Positions 27,931 through 40,549 of a stretch of 64,000 nucleotides of DNA are shown one piece after another. Source of the stretch: Chaenocephalus aceratus. Its lineage: Eukaryota > Chordata > Actinopteri > Perciformes > Channichthyidae. The translations under genes and the position numbers were made by a program. How positions within the stretch are numbered: the stretch's first letter is position 1; every line of letters starts with the position of its first letter. The DNA is taken from NCBI GenBank assembly GCA_023974075.1, contig CM043800.1, positions 32,252,452 to 32,316,451 on the forward strand, in the 5' to 3' direction. The notes under the pieces are model-generated. The model did not search any database and was not told the origin of the DNA. It saw only the letters and a program-made list of their open reading frames with translations.

Positions 27931-30900
27931 CAACAAAAACAACAACAATAATAATAAGAAGAAGATATATTTCACATATCTGACATCATGAAAGGAAAGT
28001 AGCAGAGCACAAATAGCAGAGTATAAAGATACAAGCAAGCTTTTCTTTGTCTTCCCCTGTGACAAAAACAATAAAGTGACAGCTAACGTCTCCTCATCCT
28101 CATCCTAAACCCACCTCCTGCCACCTTTGGAGGAAATCAAACAGTTTGCTTCAAAATCCCTCAGATGACAACAATGTCATCTCACACAGCTCTTAAAATA
28201 AAAACAACCCAGATAATCCACCTGGTGTGACATTATCTGGCAAGGAAGAGATTTTAGATGGTAAACAACTATAAGAAATAGTTCAAAGAGTTTGACATCT
28301 CATGCCTGCAGTAATTGTGTTATAATGTCAGGTACTGAACGTCTCATTTATTGGAAAAAGGCCCTTCAAATTAAGACTTACATTTACATTCCTGTTCCCC
28401 CTTGTTTTTTTCCACCCTCTCGGGTCTTGTCAGCACAATTGCATGGTTTGTTGAGCATTGTCTCAGTGTTGCTAGTAAAATGGAAGGAAAGGAAGACAAT
28501 ATGGAATGATGTTGCTCTGCTTAACAGATGGTGAATTACCTGAGTTTAATTGTGCCCAATCAAATATCTCGTATACAAAAATCCAGTGTTAATGGTCAGT
28601 TTTACCAGGAAGGCATATAAATGTGTTCCTTACTTATGTAACTACAAACAGTTACTAAAGCTTGAGTTTGAACTTTTAGGAATCACAATAATTAGATTTG
28701 AAGACTGAATTACCAAAGAGGTAAATACTGCATTAAACTACCACCAGCATCTATTTTAAGGACACAGGGGAAAACAGCTATCTGGCTCTGCCCAAATCAA
28801 CACAATGTGGCCCTCCAGAGGCTCTAAAGTTACCTTATTATAATGTTTATCTTGTTGGTTTAAGTGCTTGATCTCATGTTGTGTTTCTAGTAGTGTTTCT
28901 TGGTCAGGCCTGTAACTTCAGGAAGTTACTAAAAACTGGCTCGGAGAACTAGCTATATCTGACAATACTTCTCATTTGCTAGAGGGTAAATGCAGAGATC
29001 CTTAGATTAAAATGTAAAAACATATAAGATGTTTTGTCTTAAAATGTACGTTTTGACACAATTTAAAGAATTGCAGGTCATTATTTCATTCTATGTACTT
29101 GAATGTAGTCTATCTATTTGATGAGTGATTATACGATTAACAGTATCTTTATTAATTGGTGTGGATTGACTACCTATTAAATATGTTACACTAACACAAG
29201 ATGATACAATAAACCACCATGATAACAACTTATTTCACATCTTCCATGATCTTTCAGGAACAGAAATACAGACAAGGCATAAAAGGCCATTTAAACTGAG
29301 TTAAAAGACGATAGGAATTATGTCAAAACGATATATCGACACCCAAATTATAAAATGATGCGTGAGGAAAGATAAAAGGTGTTCCCACCCCGTCATGTTG
29401 AGTTCCTCCTTGAGCCCTCAGCAGCAGCTTCACACTGAACTCCCTCACTACAGCAGGCCAAGGACAGAGAGATATGAAAGAATGTGTTCTGAACAACGAA
29501 CTGAAAATGGATTTCTTTTCATTTAGCTGGGACTCATTCATGAAATCAATTTGTTATGTTTTCTGGGAAACTACAGCCGGAGGGTCGCTTTGAACAAACT
29601 AAAATAGCTCTCTTAGATGCAGACAAACTGTTTTGGGGGGTTAACCCTGAAAAGCAGCACAGATGATGCATCTGTAAGAGGAGAGATGCTGTATTCAGCA
29701 CGGCATACTTTCAGTCAGTTTTGACTTTAGAAACGTTATCGCTGGAAAGTAAATTACATTAATACTCTGCTCTATTGTTGACACATTGTTTGGGAAAGTA
29801 GTGTTTAATAACATTGATTGGCACAAAGATTGCTGATTAAAGGAAATACTGAAATGCATGCTGCTTTGTCCCTTCCCTTATCCAACTTTATGATTATTAA
29901 ATATGTAATGCGATCATTGAGTAGATTCTGATTTAGGAAAAAGATTAGCCATTTGGTCATTTAATATTCACAATTCTAATTCTAATTAGATGACTAATAT
30001 TAATGCTAAAAGCTTATCATTCAAGGGATGGCTCTTAAAATGTAGGAAAGGTAATGTTCACCACTGAATGAAACAATGATGTGTCAAGTATATAAGTTTG
30101 TGTTTCTCTAAATACTTTTACCCAAATGAGCACTGAACAGATGCCTCAGCCGTCAGACTCAGTTATGTGCAGCTCCAGTGTGTGTGTGCGTGTGCGTGTG
30201 CGTGTGCGTGTGTGTGCGCGCGCGTGCGTCTCATGCTCCTCTGCACTGCCAACTCTTGAAGGTCCGCCAGGCGGGCCTCATCTGCTGCCCAACACCTTGT
30301 TAGCGCCCGGAAGGAGACACAACTGCATAATCAGCTGCTAATATTTCTAAGAATAACTCCGGCAGCTCGGGGGTCAGAAGTAGGAGGGCTGAGAATCGAC
30401 AGGTAGACAGCGTGCACGTATCCATGAAAACATAATAATGTGGTTTTGTTGTATTTGGTAGCTACATGCTTGAGGGTAATTTGCTTGAAGGTCACAGTGG
30501 AGATTTCAACAAAAAAGAATAAAAGAGATGCTGGCACCGTATTAAAGGCGACTTTTTATAGTAATTGAGTGAAAACAGTAGCAGTAATCTTTGAGGCTAT
30601 ACTTGTGGTACTAACATCAACACGTTAGTTTGTGATAACACCAATATTAACATACCGATGATCAGCTGACACCATGTTCACATCTTCGTTGAATGTGTCA
30701 GCATGCTAACATTAGCTTATTAGCATTAAACACAGAGAAGATGAGGCTGATGGGTATGTGATGCCATTGGTTTAGCTGGTATTTGATCGTAAATCAAAGT
30801 ATGATGATATAGTCTAGACTCTAGATAGTAAGTCAGGGGATCATCAAAGTTATTCACATTAATACAGAGGTGGTTAGGGTTAGTAAGCACCAAATTACAT

Positions 30901-31421
30901 GGCGATGATCCACTTATTTTCACTCAATACAACAAGTGCTAGAGTATCACCAAGGATTCATCCTTTGATAACCATGAATATCCATACCAAATTTGGTGGC
31001 AATCGATCTTATAATTTCACACCTTGAGACATTTCACCATAGTTTTACACCAGCTGTAGATGAACTGTGCTATTCACGAAATGTTCACACAAGTAGTGGA
31101 TGGTGGTAAGATCGCGTCAGAAAGTTATTGGACATACAACGATTAACATTTTGGAAAATGTTTGGTATTTAATTGTCTCTCTCTAAAGGTAGAGTTTTAA
31201 CTTTTTTGAATACATTTTTCAGATCCGAAGAGTATGGACCCAAAAAGTAAAATAAAATCATTCATTGTAACTTTCAAAGCGGAACATTGATGATTTATAG
31301 CACACTGTACATTGAAAAGGGTTAGTACTTTAAAGACTGTCAATTCTTTTTTTTATTGGTATTACTGGAATTAAAACAACTATAATAAGACTATGGCATT
31401 AGTATTTGCTAGTAACACTTA
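27931..31421. other. Intergenic, mostly unrecognised
   Basis: Contains short simple repeats only (AAC/AAT-rich at 27920-27965, TG/CG at 30178-30229). No exon or mobile-element end that I can support. Confidence 0.5.
30178..30229. repeat. (TG/CG)n alternating purine-pyrimidine tract
   Basis: TGTGTGCG units merging into GCGCGCGC; about 50 bp. Confidence 0.9.
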
Positions 31422-32103
31422 GGCCCTAGCCACACGGAAACGAAAATGAACGAACCAAATTCGATATCAAAAAAGTCTTCCATCCACACGCAATAAGCAC
31501 CAGAAACGTGTCCTTCCACACGAGGCCGCTCGACCCCCTGCAGACGCTGTAGTACATATGCCGGGCCTGTAAGTGGCACTGTACTTCCGCCACAAAATAC
31601 ACCAATGGTTGCCATGGTTGCCCTTCTGTTTATTCTCCGCGGTGGATTTAGTAGCAGAGGTGGGGAGAGGCAGGGCTCTGGCTCTTTTTCTCCCTCCCCG
31701 ATGCAAGCGTGTTCTCCTGCTGTAAACCTCTCCGGTAGTCCACCAGCAGACGAAAAAAAAACACCTCCCCGCCTCTTGCAAGGGACGAGGGAACCATGCG
31801 GCAGAGTTTCCGCTCGGTCAACATGTCCGTTAAAGTTTAAATCTTCCGGAAAAAAATAGAAAAGTGCCGGTCAAAGGTCTTCTTTCTTATTTATTGAGCT
31901 TTAAAACAAATGAATAATGACTCTATATGATAATATAAGAATAATACAAAGAGCCTCTATTTTCCTCCCCCTCTCCTGACCATCAGTATTTTCGTTATCA
32001 GGAAATTATCATATAGGGCGTAATCACGGAGCCGTTTGTTCCCCCAGAGCGTTGCGTCTGCAGATCTACCCACCCTGTGGCACACACCCACATACACGCA
32101 CAG

Positions 32104-32175
<72 letters not shown>

Positions 32176-32382
32176 ACACGCACATACACACACACACTCA
32201 CACACAAAGAAAACCTTTTTAATTCATATAGAGTTGTTTTTTCTATTTCTTCTGAATTGTAGAAATCCTTGGTGTTTCAATACCCTCGTAGCACCCTGCG
32301 TTTCCCTGTCGGCCTCGTGCGGACGAACCGTCTATAAGATAGAGAACTGTAGCGGATGATTTTGTCACCGTGTGGCTAGGCC
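31422..32382. mobile_element. DNA transposon related to 1077-3215, without the nested hAT
   Basis: The ends GGCCCTAGCCACACGG and, in reverse complement, GGCCTAGCCACACGG are near-perfect inverted repeats. Internal blocks match 1077-1670 (ATATGCCGGGCCTGTAAGTG; TATAGGGCGTA; GATCTACCCACC) and 3164-3215 (GATAGAGAACTGTAGCGGAT). I could not identify a clear TSD (TTA left, ATT right). A (CA)n array occupies its middle. Confidence 0.75.
32096..32208. repeat. (CA)n microsatellite
   Basis: CA run with interrupted edges (CACGCACAG, GACACACACG) within the DNA transposon. Confidence 0.95.
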
Positions 32383-33182
32383 ATTCGATTCTGAGTGATA
32401 CATAGCTCTATTTAAAGCCCCCATGTAGATTTTGCCGTCTCTTCTCTGCGATTGTTCTGTAGTGGCCCATCCTTCTTTTCAATTAAGTGTTTTAATGTTC
32501 AAAGGCATTGAGGAGCCTCATGAGTGGAGTAGTTTAACCCAGAATCCTGATGAAAGCTAATGCTAATTGTTACGGTTCCCACTGTCATAAATATTCATTC
32601 GCCAACACGGCCTGGCATCTGTGACAACACTTACTGCTCCCTGCAGAGATTTACAGCTTTGACGACGCCGGCATTTGTTAGGAACTATTGTACAGTAGGT
32701 AACATAATTCATATTTTCACTAAGATACTTTATTAAATTCAGTTTATTGTTGGTTGACCAATTTACTCATATCTGGTTTTTTTTTTTTTCTGTTTTTATT
32801 TTCATGGTTAAAATTGTTATTACTTACGGAGAGGTTAGATGATTCTGAGGGCAGTTTTTCTGGAAGGGCACATTGTACCGGCACAAAGGCACAGTTGGCT
32901 TTTTCAAATTTCATTTGTTGATCCTTTGAGCCCCATGAATGAAATGCCATTATTCTCAATTGTACTGTGGTGACAGCGAAGAGCCTCAGCAGCCAAACTC
33001 TCAAAACCTCGGACAATAAAAACCAAAACTATCCGCTCGGTTTGATATGACGGAGGGTGAATGTATGTAAATGTACCCCTAAAGGAGACATTGAAGTCAT
33101 CCACTCATAAACAAACACTGTCCCTATGTGGGCTTACTATATGAGTAATGTACAGACATCTGAATTGCCAGGACTTGACACA
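32383..33182. other. Intergenic, possible conserved non-coding DNA
   Basis: No repeat recognised. The stretch 32520-32690 is compositionally balanced with homeodomain-like AATTAG/TAAT motifs and no coding frame. Confidence 0.4.
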
Positions 33183-35690
33183 TAATAATAATAATAATGA
33201 TAATGCATTTTCTTTATATAGCGCTTTTCACAACTCAAAGACGCTTTACAGTATGAGGGAGGGTAGACAAACAAGGACAGGCAAACAAGTAAGTATAGTA
33301 AAATAAAAAAATTAAAAGGCAGTCAAGAGGAAGTTGATTGAGAGAGGGGGGGGCTTATGGGTAGACAGAGTTGAAAAGATGTGTTTTGAGGCAGGACTGA
33401 AAGATTATGAGGGACTCAGAGTCACGGAGGTCTTGGGGGAGGGAATTCGAGAGCCTAGGAGCTGCCACTGAGAAGGCTCTGTCCCCAAAGCTGCAGAGTG
33501 TGGATGTGGGAATGGATAGGAGTCCGGCTGCGGTGGATCTGAGGGACTGTGGGGGTTGATAAGGAGTGAGAAGGTTTGTGAGATAAGGGGGGGCCAGATG
33601 GTGGAGTGCTTTGTAGGTGAGGACCAGAATGTTGTAGTTGATGCGATGGGAGACAGGAAGCCAGTGGAGGTCTTTGAGGACTGGGGTGATGTGATGCCAT
33701 GATTTGGTATGCGTGAGGAGACGTGCAGCTGCATTTTGAACCCGTTGGAGTCTGTTGAGGGATGTAGTGCTGATGCCGTAAAGAAGTGAGTTGCAGTAGT
33801 CAAGGCGGGAGGAAATGAAGGCATGGATTAGTCGTTCGGCTGCGGGCGGGTGAGAGAGGGTAGGATTTTTGCAATATTGCGGAGGTGGAAAAATGAGGTT
33901 TTGACTGTATGGCAGATGTGAGGTTCGAGGGAGAGGGTGGGGTCAAAGATTACACCATGGTTGCGTGCCTGATTGGAGGGGGAAACAATGGTGCCATCGA
34001 TGGTGAGTGTTATGTTAGTGACCTTGCTGAGGGTGGATTTGGAGCCGATTAGGAGGAGTTCTGTTTTGTTGCTGTTCAGTTTGAGGAGGTTATGTTGCAT
34101 CCAAGTTTTAATAGCTGTCAGACAGGAATCGATGTGGGTAAGGGGTGGGTTATGGAGGGATTTGGTGCTGAGGTAGATCTGAGTGTCATCAGCATAGCAG
34201 TGGAAGTCCAGGTTGAAGTGGCGGAGTATCTGACCGAGGGGGAGGATGTAAATGATGAAGAAGAGTGGGCCAAGTACTGATCCTTGAGGAACGCCTTGGG
34301 TGACTGAAGCTGTGGCAGAGGAGTGGTTGGGGAGGGAGATGAAGTGGGATCGTTCAGTGAGGTAGGACTGGAGCCATCTGAGTGCAATACCTTCAATACC
34401 AATGTCCCTGAGTCGGGTGAGCAGGATGTTGTGGATCACGGTATCGAAGGCTGCACTCAGGTCGAGGAGGATGAGAATATTGAGGGAACCAGTGTCAGCA
34501 GAGGTGAGGAGGTCATTGAGGACTTTGACGAGTGCAGTTTCTGTACTGTGGTGAGGACGAAATCCAGACTGAAGGGGTTCATAAAGCTGGTTGGTTTGGA
34601 GATGGCAGTACATTTGTTTGGCTACAATGCATTCAAGAGTTTTTGAGAGGAATGGTAGGTTGGAGATGGGGCGGTAATTAGTGAGGGAGGAGGGATCAAG
34701 ACCAGGTTTTTTGAGGATTGGAGTAATGGCAGCAGTTTTGAAGGCAGAGGGGACGGTTCCATGGGACAGCGAGGAGTTGAAAAGGTTAGTAAAAGATAGG
34801 GGCAGAGGACGGGGAGGCAGGACTTCAGGAGAGGAGTGGGTAGAGGGTCAAGGGAGCAGGTTGTGGGATTTGAGGAACCGATCAGATGTAGTATTTCAAA
34901 TGGGGTAACCAGGTTGAACTGGGAGAGGCCACGCTGGGGAGAAGGAGTCAGGAGGTCAAGGGAGATGGGGGGAGAAATGGTAGCGGTGGAGGTTGGGGGA
35001 GATGCTTGTATATCAGATGGAGCTGAGAAGGAGTGGTTAATGGCGTTAATTTTCTCTGCGAAAAACTGGAGGAATGAGCTGCAAGTAGCGGAAGTAGAAG
35101 TAGGGAGGTTATCAGCACAGGGTTTGAAGAGCTTGTTAACTGTGGAGAAGAGGGTCCTGGGGTTACGGGAGGGGTCAGTGAAGATGTTGCAGAGGTAGGC
35201 AGATTTAGCAGCAATAAGAGCATCTTTGTACAGTATGCATTGAGATGGAGTTTGTAGCTTATGTAATGGACTGTGAGGGATGATTTCTTTGAAAGACGTT
35301 CAAGTTGGCGGCCTCGTTGCTTCATTTTACGCAGTGCGGGTGTGAACCAGGGTGAGGAGGTCTTGAAAGTAACAGTTTTATTTTTGAGGGGGGCTAAAGT
35401 GTTGAGGGAGGTGAGTAGGGTGGAGTTGAGGTGGTTGAGCAGATCATCAGGTGAGCTGAGGGTTGCGTCCAGGGGAGATTAGACGATAGCAGTTCGGAGA
35501 GATGGTTATGGTCAATGGAGTGTACATTACGGAAGGTGATGTTTCTGGGTGGGGAGCAAAGTCTTTCAATGGAATCATCTGATATATTATTCATGATACA
35601 ATATTGCGATACATAATTACGGCATCTAAATTGATCAGATAAGTAGATACTCACTCCAATTTTCTCTATCTTTATGGGCATGCATGATAA
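33183..35690 (-). mobile_element. 5'-truncated L2-type LINE
   Basis: A single non-LTR element read on the minus strand. The 3' end lies at low coordinates: an (ATA)n tail at 33183-33200 and CTTTATATAGCGCTTTTC. The coding region for the ORF2 linker and reverse transcriptase spans about 35690-33400 with several frameshifts; fragments such as MKQRGRQLERLSKKS (near 35325) and NVHSIDHNHLSELL (near 35520) belong to the region ahead of the RT. About 2.5 kb remains. The endonuclease domain is missing. Confidence 0.85.
33828..34613 (-). pseudogene. L2-type LINE reverse transcriptase fragment
   Basis: An open frame of 261 residues with reverse transcriptase motifs in order: QSGFRPHHSTETALVK (residues 15-30), DLSAAFDT (51-58, first catalytic Asp), GVPQGSVLGPL (108-118), CYADDTQ (139-145, YADD catalytic pair) and KLNSNKTELLL. 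These are typical of L2/Maui-type RT. The frame ends at a stop near 33828; homologous C-terminal coding continues in other frames to about 33400 (RVQNAAARLLTH; PRLWNSLPQDL). Upstream parts are frameshifted, so no functional protein is expected. Confidence 0.85.
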
Positions 35691-36387
35691 TCAGTGTATA
35701 GCTTGACAAATAAATCTCCATAAATGAACTTGGAAAGTGAAAACATATAATAATAATATAATATAGGAGGAAAATACATATCATTTGTCGAGTATTATGT
35801 TCATACTGGAGTATATACTATATATCGTTATTGTTAAATTAAACGATGTATATCGTTAAAGAAGATTTTGGTCATATTGCCAACCCTCATTTTATAACCC
35901 TAATTTTGGCTAAAGTATTGTGCTATTAAATAAATATTTCGCCATTTTCGTAAACAACAGGTTCAAAACACATAATAGAAGTGTTGATTTGAGGTTTTTA
36001 AGTGGGTAATATAGCTGTGCTGATAGAGTTCAATAACAACTATTATTCGTTTTAGCACATATGGGAGAAATCGGTTTTGCACTGCAGCACAGGTGTGCAG
36101 CCATTGTTATTTTGTTTTGAATCACCAAGTTCTGAAGGCTGAGGCTCTTTGTTTAGCTTTTGTGTTTTTGAAGCAAGTCCAATCTGTTGTTCAGAAAACC
36201 TGCATTTATGTTTTTGACTGAATCTCAATTATGTGTGATTTGATTCCCAAGAGATTGAGATCCTCAGAATGTGATGCTATCTTCAATCAAAAGCTGTGTA
36301 TAGTGTATTCTGATTTTGATTGCAGCTGTTTAGTTGATAGTGCTGGCAAAAGTTTTCAGCTGTTCTCAGTTTGTAACTTTAGTAAAG
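35691..36387. other. Intergenic, AT-rich
   Basis: Includes an ATATCGTTATTG...GCCAACCCTC stretch (35820-35887) resembling the end of a fish DNA transposon. No gene. Confidence 0.45.
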
Positions 36388-36554
36388 TTAAAGGTGGAGT
36401 ATGTAATTTTGGAGAAACCAACTCGAGTGAATGAATTTTGTTATGTATTTATTGCCAAAGCATTTAATATATTCATTGCTATCGGGATGTTAAGAGCATT
36501 TCATGGAATATAACAAAAAGTGTTTCTGAAATAAATTACATACCCTACCTTTAA
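36388..36554. mobile_element. 167-bp MITE flanked by TTAA
   Basis: The left end TTAAAGGTGGAGTATGTAAT and the right end, in reverse complement TTAAAGGTAGGGTATGTAAT, are inverted repeats starting at TTAA on both sides (36388-36391 and 36551-36554). TTAA targets are used by Kolobok and piggyBac families; too short to choose. Confidence 0.75.
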
Positions 36555-38127
36555 GTTTGTCAGAATGCAAATGAACTGAATTGAGTGTTTTTCTGGGATC
36601 AAGTCATATTGAATACATACAAATACAAGTAATTACATCTTCCCTGTGTAAACAAGGCTACTAAGTGCTACTGTATGTATAGAGTGCAGCAGATCCACCA
36701 AACTCCACAATCTAACCTCTAACGAGTCCATTCAGGAAATAAATCAGACATTGAACAATCGAAAGTGAAACCAAAACTATTCCATCATTTCTGCTCCATA
36801 AACTGGACTTTCCCTTCGACATCGCAGGTGACAAATTCAGGAGTGGGAGCTAAACTAGCTAAACTAGTGATCCCATATACTCCATGATATAAGCCTTAAT
36901 TTAAATATGTTTTTCTCATGTTTACTGTGTTTCTTAACAGTCAAGACTTCACAAAGCTGCTCAAAATAACAGGTTTCAACAATTGGACCGTGAAACAGCT
37001 GCATCCCCAACGGTGGTTCATATATGTGGCTTTTAAAGACTCATTTTGTGAGAAGCGTGATTCCTCTAACACTAAAAGGGGCCACCATTCCTCCAGGGGG
37101 GGTGAGGACTGTGCCAGGACCACATTGGGTCTGCCCACTGCGGGACTCAGGCATCACGCCAACACACTCAGAGCCTCCAAGCTGTCTGCACTTCCTCGCT
37201 GCTGTGGCAGTATGATAAAAGCATTACCGTGAATCATGTCACCAAGGAATTTCTCTTTCTGTTGTACCTCACTACGTAAAAAATAAGAACATCCGAGACA
37301 TCGCTAATTAGGTGTATTTCTTATTTGTAAAGCCATGAACAGATATGACAAGAGCTTTGTATGTTTGTCGTGGGCATTGAGCTGCTCTCCGGAAACACAA
37401 CAACTGAAGAGTCACCAAAGGACAGAGACAGCTACAGTAGTATGAACAGCATCCTAGCTTTAAAGCACAATACTACAATACCAGCAGCAGTGATACTGTG
37501 TGTTGGTAGAAGGGCTCCGAATTACTATGATATTCATTATTGATATAACTGCACATCATTTTTCGGATTAATATATTTTTTTAAATATGTAAATCACATA
37601 AGGATGCCAATCACAGTTACCAAAAGGCCATAACCCTGGCCTATGTTATCAACAATAGTTTAAGACAAGAAAAGGGAGTAGATATTGACATTTACGATAA
37701 GATCCGATACGACTTTGTCTATCATAAGGGAACCAACATCAGTTGGAATACCAAATGCGAAGTGTGCAAACATAAAAGTCTACGATGAAAATAACAATAA
37801 ACTGCAAATGGTTCAAGGGACCATCAGCACCGCGAAATACAGCAACATACATAATGAAGTTATCTTGTGCACCCACCAAACAACATTATAGGTTTTTAAT
37901 GTTGGCATAATCACTTGATCGTTATCATAACAGCCAGAGTGTAAAAGGGAGTTGATGCTACTTCAGATCTGAAACCACAGCTGTGGTCTGATTCTTTTCA
38001 ATGAATTTGAAATGGTTACGGCCGACCTCTGGATGCACATGGCTGCAGCCGACTCTGCAGATGGTGACTGGTGGAGAACAAGGCTTGAGCTGATGGTTTC
38101 TTATTTTTTTACCCATTTGCATTGTTC
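36555..38127. other. Intergenic, nothing firmly recognised
   Basis: A 68-codon stop-free stretch (37585-37788) looks protein-like but matches nothing I know. Confidence 0.4.
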
Positions 38128-38666
38128 TTCAATTCAATTCAATTCAAAACCTTTATTTATCCAGGTAAAATCCCATTGAGATCAATGATCTCTTTTTCAA
38201 GGGAGACCTGCAGCAGTAGGTTCCACAAGAAGACATAAAAACATAAACAACAGAACAACAAAAGGACATCATACAGCAAAATGTACAGGGATTACAATTT
38301 ACATATTTAACAACATGTACAGGTACCAACAGCATCTGATTTTGTAGCATCCAACCGAGCTTTAAAAACATGTAGTGGTACTAGCTTGGTAATTTTCCAT
38401 TCTTTTTGCAGACTGTTCCATGTTAGTGGAGCTGCACATCTAAAAGCTTTCTTCCCTAAGACAGTCCTAGCACTTGGCACATTTAATAAAACCACAGCAT
38501 GCGATCTCAGGCAATAAGTACTTTCAATTCGCAGAGAGATCAGGGAGCAGATATAAGATGGTAGTTTATCCAACATGGCTTTGTAAATGAAAAAGTACCA
38601 GTGACTGAGCCTCCGTACAGTAAGTGATGGCAAAACCGCCTTGGTGTTGAGCGTGGATTTATTCAC
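38128..38666 (-). pseudogene. Non-LTR retrotransposon C-terminus and 3' tail
   Basis: The minus-strand frame 38666-38307 (119 residues) contains YKAMLDKLPSYICSLIS and LGKKAFRCAAPLTWNSLQ, typical of the C-terminal part of fish LINE reverse transcriptase proteins. It is followed by a 3' UTR whose end (GGTCTCCCTTGAAAAAGAGA then ACCTGGATAAATAAAGG, in reverse complement) is a common LINE tail ending in (GAATT)n at 38128-38148. The upstream part is missing. Clade not assigned. Confidence 0.75.
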
Positions 38667-38946
38667 TTTTAGGATTACTCAAAATCATTTAATCTAGTGG
38701 CAGAATATGACTCTGGAACTTCTTACCACTAACCAGCCTCTGGTTACAGAATTTCAGAAATGAGGCTCGCTGGCTTTTCTCCGCTTTACAGTATATGTGT
38801 TCTTAACTAATTATCACTGGGGTTTGGAATGCTGATGGGACAATAATAGATATTGTTAGATGTCAAAACCAGATGTAAAGGGCGTTTATGTCACTATTTA
38901 TTTTTACATTTCATCGACAAAATCAAACAATGAAAGTAACTGTTAG

Positions 38947-39120
38947 TTCAATCAGGAGAGACGTGATGTATGGAATACATATTTATTATCGGTCACATTA
39001 TATAAATGAAACATAATGATGACAGTTTAATGGTGGTGAATGAAATGGTGTTTTGGCGATTAGGCCCAGGTTTTGTAGGATATCAATCGGGAAGGGAAGA
39101 ACCGTTTCCGATGAACCCCC
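38947..39120 (-). repeat. Ngaro-like repeat B2
   Basis: Direct copy of 39439-39612, from TTCAATCAGGAGAGACGTG to GATGAACCCCC, with small differences around 39030-39050. It forms the 3' border on the minus strand. Confidence 0.9.
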
Positions 39121-39227
39121 CTGGGTCTAGACACTGGTGGTGGTGATAAGTGGTTAGGTCGGGTTGGAAGGGAGAAGGTTAAGCTTGGCCCTGAGTTGAA
39201 AGCAGGAGGCGAAGGGGTGGAGGAGGG

Positions 39228-39440
39228 TTGCGCGTTGACACCTGGAAGACAGCTGATAGGAAAGGGGAGAGCATATATAGAGGGATTAACAGGTGCGATC
39301 ATTAGGCTTGTAAATGGAGGGGCGTGATATGTTAGCTGAGGAGTGGCACTCCCTGTCATTAGTGCAGGGAGCGAGTATTGCCATGACGAGCAATACGGAG
39401 TGATAGGTCTTCCTGTCTGAACTTGCGCTGAGCTTCATTT
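39228..39440 (-). repeat. Ngaro-like repeat A2
   Basis: Direct copy of 44275-44487 with about three substitutions. It overlaps the start of B1 by two bases (TT), so A and B are joined here and nowhere else. Confidence 0.92.
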
Positions 39441-39612
39441 CAATCAGGAGAGACGTGATGTATGGAATACATATTTATTATCGGTCACATTATATAAATG
39501 AAACATAATGATGACAGTTTATAACAAGTGAATGAAATTGTGTTTTGGCGATTAGGCCCAGGTTTTGTAGGATATCAATCGGGAAGGGAAGAACCGTTTC
39601 CGATGAACCCCC
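39439..39612 (-). repeat. Ngaro-like repeat B1
   Basis: Joined to A2. Same 174-bp unit as 38947-39120. Confidence 0.92.
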
Positions 39613-39734
39613 AAAAGAATGAAGTATGAAGTACTGAATGTGAAGAATCTTACCTTGTGGGATGCAGTGGAAATCTATGGATGGAAAGGAGAGGTTAATA
39701 CATGTGAGAATTTAAACGACTGATGCCTCCCGGG

Positions 39735-40400
39735 CATCCTTCCTGGACATACAGGACGTACATCCGGGGCATCCCGGACGGGGCATCCTGGACGTACAGG
39801 GCGTCCCGGACGTACGGGGCATCCCGGACGTACAGGGCATCCCGGACGTACGGGGCATCCCGGACGCACCGGGCATCCCGGACGTACGGGGCATCCTGGA
39901 CGTACGGGGAATCCCGGACGTACGGGGCATCCCGGACGCACCGGGCATCCCGGACGTACAGGGCTTCCCGAACGTGCGGGGCAACCTGACTTTAGCAGGG
40001 ACACATTATACGGACCGGAGGTTTACGACCCGGACATACGGGGCTTCCCGGACGTACGGGGCATCCTGGACGTACAGGGCGTCCCGGACATACGGGGCAT
40101 CCTGGACATACAGGGCATCCTGGACATACAGGGCATCCTGGACGTACAGGGCGTCCCGGACATACGGGGCATCCTGCACATACAGGGCATCCTGGACATA
40201 CAGGGCATCCTGGACGTACAGGGCGTCCCGGACATACGGGGCATCCCGGACATACGGGGCATCCTGGACATACAGGGCATCCTGGACATACAGGGCGTCC
40301 CGGACGTACGGGGCATCCCGGGCGAACGGGGCATCCCGGACGCACCGACGTGCGGGGCGCCCGGAACGTGCAGGGCTTCCCGAACGTGCGGGGCAACCTG
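39735..40400. repeat. 18-bp GC-rich minisatellite in two blocks
   Basis: Units of the type GGCATCCCGGACGTACGG (variants with CTGGACATACAG). Two blocks, 39735-39985 and about 40030-40400, each end in the same cassette: GAACGTGCGGGGCAACCTG, then TTAGCAGGGACACATT and a gaccggaggttt-like stretch. All three frames on both strands are open because the unit length is a multiple of three; the Gly/Pro/Arg-rich translations are not taken as genes. Confidence 0.92.
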
Positions 40401-40549
40401 CCTTAGCAGGGACACATTTATACAGACCCGAAGGTTTTACAGCCTGGACATACAGGGTTAGATATGCAGAAATAAACATGAGCCGCGGGGCGACATACGT
40501 GCTGACATGCTAAGAACCACCACCAGTTGTATGCATAAGTAACAATTTG

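Noticed and set aside
33973..35482. Plus-strand open frames in the L2 region
   Set aside because: Shadows of the minus-strand reverse transcriptase coding sequence.
37585..37891. Protein-like stop-free stretch of 68 codons followed by an overlapping 68-residue frame
   Set aside because: Composition looks coding-like but there is no recognised motif or splice structure, and frames of this length are expected by chance in 64 kb.
39723..40480. Possible CRISPR-like array (regular repeats)
   Set aside because: Repeats are head-to-tail without unique spacers, and the genome is a vertebrate.
39675..40513. Collagen-like Gly/Pro/Arg and Tyr-rich frames
   Set aside because: Products of the 18-bp minisatellite in several frames on both strands.
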